64,000 nucleotides of DNA from Aquila chrysaetos chrysaetos. Lineage: Eukaryota > Chordata > Aves > Accipitriformes > Accipitridae. The notes under the pieces are model-generated. The model worked only from the letters and a program-made list of their open reading frames with translations. It made no database searches and was not told where the DNA came from. The translations under genes were made by a program, and so were the position numbers. Shown here piece by piece: positions 1 through 11,100 of the stretch; positions within the stretch are counted from its first letter, which is position 1; the number at the start of each line of letters is the position of its first letter. The stretch lies in contig NC_044011.1 of NCBI RefSeq assembly GCF_900496995.4, positions 14,602,041 through 14,666,040 of the forward strand. The letters are read 5' to 3'.

Positions 1-3000
1 TCCCTGCTGTTACAATGGAGGCACAGAGAGCATTTGCTGGCTGGACCGATTACATGCTACTATTATAAATTCTTAAAGGTGGAGACCCATGAAGAAAAGC
101 TTTTTACCTTTTCATGTCTTAAAACTGCAAAAGTTGATCTAAATTTTACATCTGTACGTGATGCTTTACAGAAAGACTTCTGTCTCCACCCCAGAGGCTC
201 TCTGTTTTTTCTTTTCCAAGACTAATACACAGACCCACACAAAGGTTGTAGACAGTTCTCGCCGCTGCTGAAGGTTTCTGCCTTTCAGGTGTCTTAGTGC
301 CCTCTTCTACAATGACTAAGACAAAACCTGGACTATAGAAATGATCTATGCTCGCTCTACTTCTTGCTTCCTTCCCGCATCAGTAATCTTTTTTATGTGC
401 CTTGACAACAAAGGGGCTAAAAATGCTTTGAGCTCAAGTCCCAGGTCAGGAATTATTTAGAAGTCTGAAAGATGATGGTTATCTTTCTGGCTCTCTTCTG
501 GTTATTTTTCTGGAAGTGAGCTTATTTTTGATCATGTTGACAGAAGGTTAAAAGCTTCTGGTTAAAAGTTTGGGTGCTGCTTTGTAGTTTGTCAGTCAAG
601 CAACCAGCCTAAAATTTCTATTGATTGCTCACAACAAAAATTATAAATTATGAATAGCTAAGGCCTACTTACTGTTTGTATTACTGCAGAAACAGGCACG
701 GCGAGTCACAGACAGACACCCCCCCCCCCCTCCATATTCGGCATTATATCGGGCAGAACAAAAGTGTTTTCCTTGCATCGGAGAATTTACAATCTCATTA
801 CAAAGCAGCGGAAACAGCAGATCTCACGGCTTCCCCCAATTCAGTGGCCTTGTGCACCGGTCCAGGAAAGGGAGGAGGGCATCACCCACCCAGGGACCAC
901 CCGACGGCCCTGCGTCCCCAGGCACGGGGGCTCGCCAGCGAAAGCCAGCCACTGACGGGGGACACGGGACCCCTCTGCACCTGGACCCCCCTGCCAGCCT
1001 GGGACTGACGGAAACCGTGCAGGCAGGGGGTCGGAGCAAAGGGGTGACACTCAGAGGCGAAACCTGATGTGTCTGCAATAGATACGGGTGGCCAGATGGA
1101 GAGACACAGGGAAATAAGGAAATAATGTTGCTGAGTAATCAGTAATCATAGGTCAGCCACATCGCTACCTAACTGCTGTCCCATTTTCTGTAGATGACAT
1201 GTCAAAGGCATGATTTAATGAAGGTTTTGAAGGACGTTGCCTCCAGGCGTCAGGAGCAGCATAAGACAAAGCACAGAGGCTCCTGTTTGAAAACCTCAAA
1301 AGCAAATGAAGGAGGTGGGTAGCTGTGACCATCATCAATACTGAAAGACAGATTATAAATACGGTGGGGTTAGATGAGGAAGCCAAAGACAAGTACATCG
1401 TGCTTGATGGAGAGCCAGAGGAATGCTGCAAAGAGACAGATCAAGGTAACGGGCTAGGGAAATTATCCTTGCAGCATCATTCTGGGTGGGCAATAGCAGA
1501 GCAGGATGGTGCTTGCTCAGGCCAGAGGAAGAATGTGACAGTACTGAGACACAATCCTGGTGGGTCTCTGTGTTTCCTTTTAAATTTGTTTTCCTGCTCT
1601 GTTTGCTGGCGTTGTGATCCAAAAAACATTTTGCCATTTCCTACGTGTGGCTATAGAGGTTTCCCAGGTTGATGGACCCTGCTTGGGGAGTGCATCACGG
1701 GAGGAAGGATTACATGGCCTATGCAGCTTCCATACTGCAAATGTCTCCTGGCTCGGCCAGGAGCCACAGAACATGATGAGAAACTGCCAGGGGCGCAGGT
1801 AGTCTGGGGGGGGCGGGTAGGAGGGGTGCACAGAGCAGCTTCACATCCCACTTCCCATTGATGGGACGGGGCTCCTGAGAGGGGACGCGGCTGTGCGGGT
1901 GGGGGGCAGAGCCGGGTGCCTGTCGAGGCGGCAGCGGTGGTCTCCCCTCGGGACCTACAGCTTCCTCGTGGCCCCAAGCCTTCGGGAGGGGAGATGGGGA
2001 GACACAGGCTTGGCAGAGACTGCTGGGGTGACTGGCAAAGGGTGGGCATCTCGGGGCGACACCTGAGCTTGTGGAGGATGGGGGTCCCTCCGCAGTGGAG
2101 GCTGGAAACGTATTGCTGCCGGCAACAGAGGGAAGGTGTTTTCTTCACCTACTGATGTGCATGTACGGGGCAGCTGCTGGCAAGAGGCGGGGAGGAGAAA
2201 GAACTCACTTGAAGAAAGCCCTGAGCAACCTCATCTAAGGTTGAAGCTCACCCTGTTCTGAGCAAGAGTTTGGATTAGATGACCTCCTGAGGTCCCCTCC
2301 AACCTAAATTTATTCTCTGAGTCTGCTCCAGATTCAAATTTAATTTTCAGAGTGGTGTTTTAGCACCTGCTGCCTCTGAAGTCTGCCATTCTTGATAACA
2401 TCAGTAATGCCAAGGCATTTCTAAACAGTCAGTGCTCTCTGTCCCAAGCCACAGGGATTTCCTCCTGAAGACAAAACAGCCTCGCTCACCTGCTGCAGGG
2501 ACAATGGGGTAATGGCATTACAGGGACCTTCTGTGCCTCTTTATCTCTCTCCTCTGGGCATTCCTTCCTTGACGAGGAATTTCCTCAGAGCACTGCCTGA
2601 AAGGCTTTTTGGGTGAGATGCATTTATCTGTGCAGCAGATAAAACACTGCAGCAGAGGTCACATTCTTCCATCTTTGCCGCTGTCACTAAGCTCGCCTGT
2701 TAAGCTGGTGTCCATGCTGGCCATCTACTGCCCTTGCACCTGCACACCACACTATTTATTCTCCTATTACACTGCATGACTACCAAACTAACAGCATGAA
2801 AATAAACTACAGCCTGAGTGTAGCTTTCCCCTCCTTAGCAGGACAGCAGAGCACTTGGCATTATAGGGGAATGATGAAACGGAGTCCTTTGCATTTCTTC
2901 CTTCTCTGAAAAGAAAAGTCATATAGCATACGTCTTTTTTTCTTCTTTACAAAGCCAAATTTAGGGTTTTTTTCCCACTGAAGAAAAAAATTTCAGCCAC

Positions 3001-6000
3001 TTTTAAGCTTGAACACCAAAACATTGCCTCCTGGAAATGCCAATATTTTGATATGGACAGATCAGGGGCTCTCCAGCAAACAGAGCTCTTACAGGGCTGA
3101 GACAGCATCATTTGGGCAGTGACCAGGCCATGCTGTGCATCTCTTCAGCCAAGCTCCCAATGGGATGGACCTTTGCAGTCTCTTGCCCTGTCCCACACCC
3201 CTGTGAAGAACTGCCCGTGAGCAGGTGACGACAGTTGGACTACTGAATCTTAACGTATTTGTCCAACACCTCCTGGGAAGAGCAGGGTAAGTGAGGAAGT
3301 GGTGAGGAGAGAAACTGTTCTACAAGCTGGGTCTGCCTCTCCTGAAACGGCTCCAGGATGTCCAACAGTGGTCTCTGGGTCCTGCAGTAATGTGCAGCTA
3401 TGCACTGGATGACACACTATGCAACTGTATGGCCTTTACTGAAATAATCGTCAAATCCAAGACTGAAAGTCAATTTCTGCTACTAACATTATTTTTTAAA
3501 TTGCACAGATATGTGTCTTTATCCATGAATAGGTCTTTTCTGATGCAGATCACCTCTGTGAACATATTGGATTTAGAAGTTCTGTTCGTTTTGTTTATCA
3601 GTGTGATTTTTCTGGGGTATGTTATCTCCTGCGAAGTAAAGAAAGGGTTTTCTAAATTTGCAAAATTTATTCCTTTCTCATTTTTTCTTCCTATGGCCTT
3701 ATCAATGCTGCTTGCAAGCAAACTATTTTTACATGGCTATTTTTGTCATTTTCTTCCTTTTACACTCATCAGTATTTTGTTAGGCTGATACATATTGGCT
3801 CCTTAGGCATATGCATCTATTTCTAACAGTGTCCTGGGATTTCCTATCCCAGCTGGACAAAAGAGGGGGGAAAAAAGCTGAAGATAGCTGGTAAATACAG
3901 CTGAGGTGAAGTCAGAGCACTGTATTCTCTATGCAGGTCTAAGGTATGTTCCTGAGAGCTTCCCATTTCAAGAACACTTATATGATATGTTTCCACTCAG
4001 CTTTTATGCCAAAAATATCCCAGTGCAGCTCCGCCACTGATAAAAGCAGCAGGACTGTTCGTGTAAACAGGGCTTCAGGCAGCTGCCAGTGCTCCCAGTC
4101 ACCGTCTTGCACAAACCTGTGAACAGCCGGCCTGGATCAGATACGGGGAGCCCCTGGCACACAGGCTGGGCAGGCAGCCCTGTTCTCCATCACAGATGCA
4201 GGGGACCAGCCCTGCCATCCCCACTTTGCCAGGCGCAGCCAGACCAGGCAGCAGCAACGAAGCTTGTGGTCCCTTGCAGGGACCGAGGGAGTCAAGGCTG
4301 CAAGGATCAGATGGCAGAAATCATGAACGGGGCAAAAGACGGCAGGAAAATAGTTCACCAACACAGGCTGAGACATGTAGTTCATCTCTTCTTTACAAAT
4401 GCGTCAGCACCAGTAGCATCAATTATAAAAGCTTTTGGAAAAGTAGCAATTTTTAAAAGTAAGTAAATTATGCCCTGTCCACAGAGTCTGCATTTTAAAT
4501 CTCATTATGAAAGTTACCCAGATTTCAGGGAAGTTTAAAGCAGTCATATGCTAGCTGCAGTGCTAAAAGATTGTCCTGCCATTCGGAAGGTTTGCGCTTG
4601 GACCTCTTAGTAGAGGTTTCCTTAAAGATGTTTCACTGGAAATAGGTCTAGGTAACATGCCAGTAGGGCTTTAATTTTTATCTTTTTGCCTTCCTTGGTT
4701 TCATCCTAAAAAGTGTGCATGCATGCTTCTGTCAATAGCTCGAATATTCTTGCCTCAGTGCTGACACTTGGTGACTTAGGAAGAGGATCATCTGAAGCAT
4801 ATGTGACTCCACTTCACTGGAAAGACTGTGAAGAGAAACAGACTTTGTGCCTGAAAAACACTTCGATATAGCAAGAGGCAGTTGCAGCGTTCAGGGCAAA
4901 GGGCTGGACAATAACCGCTCGAACACACAGGCAGAAGATAGAGAAGCACAGGCCGACACATGCCAGAGTCAGGCCTGTCATTCATTGCAATTCCTTCTGT
5001 ACAGGTGGGTTACAGAGCATCGTGAAAGGCTAAAAGAGAACCGTCCGGCCTCTGGGCAACAGTAGAGATGTTGGATATGTCTCTTCAAGTCCGTATGCTA
5101 TATTTACTCCAGGAAAGAAAACAAAAGCAGGTAAATAAATAACTGCAAAAGGAAAGGAGGCAGAAGCTGTGCCCATACTAGTGATTGAACATGGCTGGGA
5201 CACTGGCCCATGACTGCCTGCACCACAAGTTTGCAGAGATGTGATGGTTCGGAGGGGGGAGAAGTTAGGCATGTACAGGCAAGCCATGCTGCGCTGCTCA
5301 ACCTTAAAACTGGAAAGCAGTCCCCAGCACATTTTAATTCACTGTATAGGTGTAGCCAAAGAGTTCCAGCAGAAAGAAAGGAATCTGCATTCAGAAAATG
5401 ACCAGTGGATGGGGATTGAGGGGGGTCTCGCTCAGCTGCAGTGTTTGCAGCAGCTGTGCTCTGAGACCCCTGGGCACGGAGCAGGTGGTGCTGGGCGCGC
5501 GCAAACAGACTAAAGAGCAAGTTTAGATGGGAGGAAGGAGTCTGTGTTCTAGCTGCTTGCAAAGAAAGCATTTTGTGGTCAATGAGCAGTAAAACGAGAA
5601 ATGATATGGCACAGACCTTGAATTACATCACATTTCCCTTCTTGAGAAACTCCTTGGCAAATCCCTGATCTCCCCTCCCGCTGCAGGCGCCGTTCCTGGC
5701 TGCTCCGTCTGCCACTGAGCCCCACGGCTGGCCCTCCCCTCGCCAAAACCCAGGAGAGCTCTGTGTCTGCACCCAGGGTCCATGGCTGAAGGGGAACCCA
5801 AGATGGCCCTGCATGCAGCAGCTGGGCTGGCCTCAGCGCTCAGCGGCGCCTGGAAAGGAGCAGCTGAAGGCAAAGAGAAAAGCAGATTCAGCGGGGAATG
5901 GAGGTGGTGCTGGCTATTCCTCTACCAGAGATGTGGGCATCAAAGGATGACGGTCAGGAAAGGCTGGGAAAGGGCTCCTCGCTCCCCTGTCACGGGCGCT

Positions 6001-7240
6001 GGCTGATGCGTTATCCAGGAGCATTAGGTGGCTATGGGGAAGTTCTTCTGCAGAGGCTTCGTTAGACACTCCTGAAAGCTTAGACCTGTGGCTCTTCTCC
6101 CTGGAGGTGCTGGGCGCCTCAAGTGCTCTGTGTCTCTGGCCTCAAAGGCTGCAGGGAGGCCAGAGCATATTAGATATTGCTGCTGCAGCAAGGACCGGAT
6201 CACTCTGCTCTTCGGTGTGCAGCTCCCCGGCAGCTCCGGCCTGGCAAAGCTTAGGGTTAACCACCACTTTCGGTGGGTTCCCTTTCCACCTCCCTGAACC
6301 GGGTGACCACACAACTGATTCTCACTCCCTTCTTACTTTTGCTGCTCTCTTGTAAAATAAGTGCCCCAATACTGACTTCCCAGAGACGAGGAACAAATAA
6401 TGAAATATTAAGAAAACTGTTGAGCAGATAAGTGGCTTTAGGACAACGTGCTCCTGCTGCGACATACACACGCATGTATAAGAAAAAAGGCTGATCTGAA
6501 AATGAGCGAGACTAGGCAGAAAGGGGGAGACGTTGATTCCATCTGTGTGATCCACGACAGCAGTTTTGTTCTGCTGAACACCGACGACTCCGGTAGGTTC
6601 TCGTATTGGCGAAGGGGCGTTGCTGCAGGGGCTTTTTCAGTCATTGACTTGATATGGCTTGATTTTTTTAGGGAAAACATTGACCAGTGTGCAGACATCA
6701 GGCAATCTGTAGAATGGAATTTTAAAAGGATGCTTTTTTCTGAATGAACCGGTGTTCTGGTGGGTGAGGACCAGTTTAACTGTTCTGAAGGAAATTGTAC
6801 ATGCTTCTATAGCATATACTATGAAATCTTCAGATCGTACCTGGTTTTAACCATGAACCCCAGAGAGGCTGGATAGATTTATGTGTTTAGAAAAAAAGAT
6901 TTTATACTGACGGTGAGGAACAGTGAATGGATCCGTTTGCTACCCATTTGGCACATTGTGGTCGGTTTATTTTAATGTGTGTGCTATTTCCCTGCTGATA
7001 CTTTTGGGAAGTGCTGGATAAGAGCATGCCTACGTACACGTCGGTCCTGCTTTTGTGGCATGGGAAAAGCAGCTTTGTGCGTTCTGGGCTAGGAGAGAAA
7101 CTACCGTGTTTGTTGCTTTACTTGCTTATGCCATGTCATCGGGCATGAATTAATAGATGGGAACCTGTCCTGCGTGACCAAAAAAAAGCAGGTTTGTTTT
7201 TTTTTTTTCCTCCAAAGTTGCCCAAGCCATAGGACCCTAC
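1..7240. other. upstream flank of AKAP12, gene-poor
   Basis: I see no supported coding gene here. Open frames are short and resemble no family I know. The stretch holds a CR1 tail near 2.2 kb, a poly-C run near 720-732, a GC-rich patch at about 820-1,060 and otherwise unremarkable sequence. A possible alternative first exon at 6,502-6,592 is described as a finding because support is weak. Confidence 0.6.
2215..2320 (+). mobile_element. CR1 LINE 3' tail fragment
   Basis: The stretch reads like the 3' end of an avian CR1 retrotransposon: 'gagcaacctcatctaa', then 'gatgacctcctgaggtcccc', 'tccaacctaaat' and an 'attctctga' terminus. The orientation is +. It is a short 5'-truncated copy, the usual CR1 form, with no coding capacity left. 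The bird-type 3' end is one reason to place the window in a bird. The subfamily cannot be assigned by eye. Confidence 0.85.
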
Positions 7241-7517
7241 TTTGCTGCATCAGCTGAAATCTGGACGTCCTTCTCGCAGACAGGCCCAGCGCGGCCGAGG
7301 TCTGCAAGCCCACGGCGCTGAAGGCTCGGAGCCCCGGCGCCGAACCCTCGGGACAGGAGCTGGCAGAAGTCCCCCGGGGGGGGGGGGCAAGGGCAGCGCG
7401 GCCGGGCGGGCGCAGCCCCCGGGCCGGAGCCCCCCCGAGGGTGCTGGCGGGCGGCGGCTGGCCCCGGCCCCGGCCCCGGCCCCGGTCCTAGTCCCGGTCC
7501 CGGCGAGGGGGCTGAAA

Positions 7518-7530
7518 CGCTGAGTCAGCG
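7518..7530. promoter_or_regulatory. AP-1 / Maf-recognition-like site
   Basis: CGCTGAGTCAGCG is a TGAGTCA core flanked by symmetric GC arms, the form bound by AP-1 and by small-Maf/NRF2-type dimers (T-MARE consensus TGCTGAGTCAGCA). It lies about 440 bp upstream of the alpha start codon. The same 11-bp core GCTGAGTCAGC recurs in intron 1 at 12,415-12,425. Confidence 0.5.
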
Positions 7531-7770
7531 CGGCGGTGCCGCCGGGGAGGGCCGGGGGCCGGGCGGCGCCCCCCAGCACCGGGGGTGCCCGCGAGGGGAG
7601 CGGCCCCCGGCCGACGGGGCGGCGGGCTGGGCGCTGCCCCCCTTGGCCGCTCCTTATCAGCCCGGTTTGATGCTGCAAGGCGTGTCCGGGGCTCTGCTCA
7701 TGTGATGGAGCAAGAGGCAGGCGGGCGGGGGGACCAGGGGAGGAGGTGATTTTCCTCGCTGGCTCTCGCT

Positions 7771-7853
7771 CGCTCTTTTTTTTTTTTTTTCTTCTTCCCC
7801 TCTTTTTTTTCCTTTTTTTTTTTTCTTTTCCCTCTCCCCTCCTCTCGCTCCCT
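7771..7853. repeat. pyrimidine-only-like tract in alpha leader
   Basis: About 80 bases of almost pure C/T with two long T runs sit 120-200 bp upstream of the alpha ATG, probably within the 5' UTR or core promoter. It is a simple low-complexity homopyrimidine tract. Confidence 0.8.
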
Positions 7854-7969
7854 AAAGGAGTTTGCGGAGAGCCGGGCTCCTTCATTCCCGGCTGCGCCGC
7901 CGCCGCCCTCCGCCCACCGCCAGCCCCCCCTCCGCCCGCGGCTCCTCCGCACGGCCGCGGGGCAGCGCC

Positions 7970-8107
7970 ATGGGCGCCGGCAGCTCCGCCGAGCCGCCCG
8001 CCCCGCAGGACGGGGACGGGGCCGCCGCCGGGACCCCCCGCACCCCCCCGGAGCTGCCGCCGGCAGAAGAAGCGGCGGCGCCCCGGCCGGCGGCGGAGCC
8101 CGCCAAG
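7970..8107 (+). CDS. AKAP12: AKAP12 exon 1 (alpha isoform)
   Basis: ATG in good context (gcgccATGG) encodes MGAGSS followed by a Pro/Ala/Glu-rich stretch ending in EPAK. It is 138 nt (46 codons) and ends in phase 0 at AAG|gtaagg. Gly2 with Ser5/Ser6 is the family's N-myristoylation signal, which targets the alpha isoform to membranes. Human exon 1 begins MGAGSSTEQ and likewise ends in a lysine before the next exon. The body of the exon is low-complexity and poorly conserved, as expected. Confidence 0.92.
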
Positions 8108-11100
8108 GTAAGGCAGGGGCGGCGGGGAGCCGGGAGGAGGGAAGGGGGGGGGCCGGGGGGAAACGCGGGGCGGCGGCTCCCGCCGCACCCCCGGCCCGGG
8201 GAAACTTTCCCGCCGCGGCGGCGGGCACCTGCCGCGGCCGACGACCACCACCCCCCCCCCCGGGCCGGGCGCGGAGCCGGGGCGCGGCGGTGGCCGCTGC
8301 GGGGCCGGGACTGCGCCATGGCCAGCGCCGCAGTCATAAAACTCCCGCCGGCGGCGGGGGGGGGGGGGGGGGGGAAAGGGCGGGGGCGGCAGCGGGGGGG
8401 GGGGCCGCCGCTTTTGTGTGCGGCCGTGGCGGGGGGGAGAAGGGCCGCACCCACCCGCGGCGGGGTCTGCGCCAAGAAACCTCCTGACTGCGGTCCTGCA
8501 GCCGGCTCGCAGCGGTACCCAGGGCTCCGCAGCCCCCCCCGCCCCCCCTCCTCTCCCGAGGGTGCAGGTGGGAGGCGCGTCGGGGCGCGGCCAGCCCGCC
8601 GGTTTTGCGGTGTCTTCAGCTGGGCGCCAGCCCCGGGGGTGGCGTGGGGGTGTCCCCGCACCCCGCTCCCCCAGCCCCAGGCTCACCTGAGCCGCAGCCC
8701 CCCGCCCCGGGTGGGCTGTAGCCGTGGCTTTCGTGCTCCCTGGTGTCATACCGATTTGGGGGGGGGGGAAGGGGAGTGACTGGCTAACTCTCAGCCAGTA
8801 GGGAGTAAAGGAGCTGTAGGTATGTGTTATTTTTAATAAAGCCGTTGAAGAATTGAAAGAAATTCTTTTAAAACATGTCTGGTGTTTAAAAATAGATTAT
8901 GAATGAAGCCATTTATCCCTCTGGAATAGGCGCGTTTAGGGGATTCTGGGACTGAAAGGGAGGTTATGTGCATCTACGTGTTGACATAGCGTTGCTTTGG
9001 GGTTAGGCGTTAGTTTGTTAGGAGAGCAATAATACCACGTTATACCGAGATCCCCTTCTGTAGGCTCTTCAGAGTTTGGGTCCTCAGAGCAGGGACACTC
9101 AGAAGTTTCTGTAGCTGGTGCGTGGGTGTGTTAGAGCTTGAGAACTGGTTATGACTTTGTTTCTTTGACCTTGTGGTTCAGATTTAACTTTCAAGTTGAA
9201 TTTCCCATAGTTCCTGGCTGCCACTAGACCTCCTTGTGCATGTTTTGACAGATTTGAAAACCACGTTGAGAATGAACTTTGAATTAACTGAGATTTATTT
9301 TATTTTCTTTTTAACCAAATAAGCATCAGGGATTGTTGTTGGTTAACAAAACGTTTAGCAGTTGTGTTGGGCAATCGTAGAATTCAGATGCTGAAATTTA
9401 GACGCGAGTAAATTTATAGGGGGCAAGCATTTGGCTACTGTGGTTGTTTAAAAATGAAGATAATGTGGCTTTGAAGAAGGGGCATAACATTCATAGCCCT
9501 ATTTATCCAGTCATGGGAACTAAACCCAAAAAAAAGAGAATGCCATTAATGCTGTTCTCAAATATAGATTATTATTACTAATACTGTGTTTTATGTCTTT
9601 TATGCTTTAGGAAAAATGTTTTCTAATAGATTTTTACCTTGTAGAACCGTTAAAGGTGTGGGGAATTTCTGTTATCATTTTACTGCTGTAAGAACTTTTA
9701 TTACTACTGTTCTTCTAAACCGGCTATTTTTGCCTTCCATTACACTAAATAAAAAGAGAAACAAATTTTTAATGAAGCTTGATCATACTTTTTTTGTATC
9801 TCGTTTAGTCCGTTCTTACTACAGTAAGGTAATTTCATGCAGATTTGTGACACGATTTTTCATCATTATTACTTTCAGCCCTTTGAATTTGAAAATTACC
9901 AGATCCTGCAATGCCCCAGGAGAAATCTGCCAAAGAGCTAATTTGTTTGCAGAAGGGGGACATTTTGAAGGATGGTCTTCTTTCTTGCATCTTTTCAAAC
10001 TAAAACGCTTATCACAACCCCCTTCTTCTAGAAGAAAAACTTTGAAAACTGACTTTAATGGAATCCAACTTGAGTGAGCCTTGGCAAGTCAATCACAGAC
10101 AAATTGTCTAGGCAACTAGTCCAACATAGGTTATAAAATCTCACAGCAGTTGTGCTTTTTTGTCACTTGAAATTCCTTGAAATATTTAATCAAGTTTCTT
10201 TCATGATATATTTGTATTTTGTACAAGCCAAAAAACCTCTTTGCCTTTTCTTCTAGAAAGGGCCAAATTTTTAGTCTTTAAGCTGTTCTGTGATTCATAT
10301 GTGACTCTTTGGCCAGATACCAGCTTCTGAGGTGTCCCAGTTACTGGAAGGGGGAGGGCATGTTTCAGTGTTTCTCACTTCCACAGCCCAGGAGATGCGA
10401 GTGACCCTTTAAAAGCACTTGGTCTACAGTGCGAGAGATCCTAGGAGCCTTTGGGGGCTGGCTCACAAGCACCGCAGGTGAAATGCGGGCTCAGCGGGTT
10501 GGGACCTCGGCTGTGAGGACCTCACCCCATCCTTTCACAGGTTGCTGGTGAATTACACGTAAAGCAGCTTCAGAGTTTCCAGCCCAGCATGTTACTGGGA
10601 CTTGAAAGTGGTGGGGGTTTTTACTGTAGCAGACAAGGCTTAAACCCTGGCAGTGGAGGAGCTGCTCCTGATCTTGCATAGGCACCCCGCTGCTGCAGGA
10701 AGCCCCTCTGCTGGGGAGGGTGCTGGAGGCACCCATCCCTTTGCATGCCTGAACTGGATTCATGGGATTTGTGAATCGACACCCAAAGTCCTGCTGAAAT
10801 CAAGGGACAGGGTGTGGTCCCACAGAAGGCTGATCTGTCTGATGGGGTTATCTCCTTGCTGTTTGAGCAGCAATACTCTTTTCCCCTCCTTTTCTTCCTC
10901 CCCTATGCCTCTTCCCTGTCTTGCCCTGGATGATGCAGTCCCACCTCACACTGTGTCTGGTCCTCGCCTTGCCTTCCTGTAAGCAGGTTAAACTCACTAA
11001 CCCTTCAGGAAACACTGGATATTTTTTTTTTTTTTTTTTCCAGGTCAGTTCCCCGATGTATTAGTGAGTTCATTTGACTCCTATGACGCCCAGGTGAGAT

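Larger units (their letters stand above)
7250..8770 (+). promoter_or_regulatory. AKAP12: CpG island and alpha promoter of AKAP12
   Basis: About 1.5 kb of extremely GC- and CpG-rich sequence surrounds the alpha first coding exon. It contains C/G-rich short repeats (around 7,460-7,502), G runs (7,376-7,387 and 8,356-8,404), a near-palindromic AP-1/MARE site CGCTGAGTCAGCG at 7,518-7,530 and an E-box TCATGTGA at 7,698-7,705. There is no clear TATA box. The transcription start is not visible but should lie between the E-box and the ATG at 7,970. From memory, mammalian AKAP12/SSeCKS alpha promoters are described as controlled through an E-box (USF1) and Sp1 sites; whether these bird sites work the same way is inference. 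Confidence 0.8.

Noticed and set aside
7250-8749. 499-codon open frame on the - strand over the alpha CpG island
   Set aside because: GC-rich islands lack stop codons by composition. The product is Pro/Gly/Arg low-complexity, and the real exon is on the + strand.
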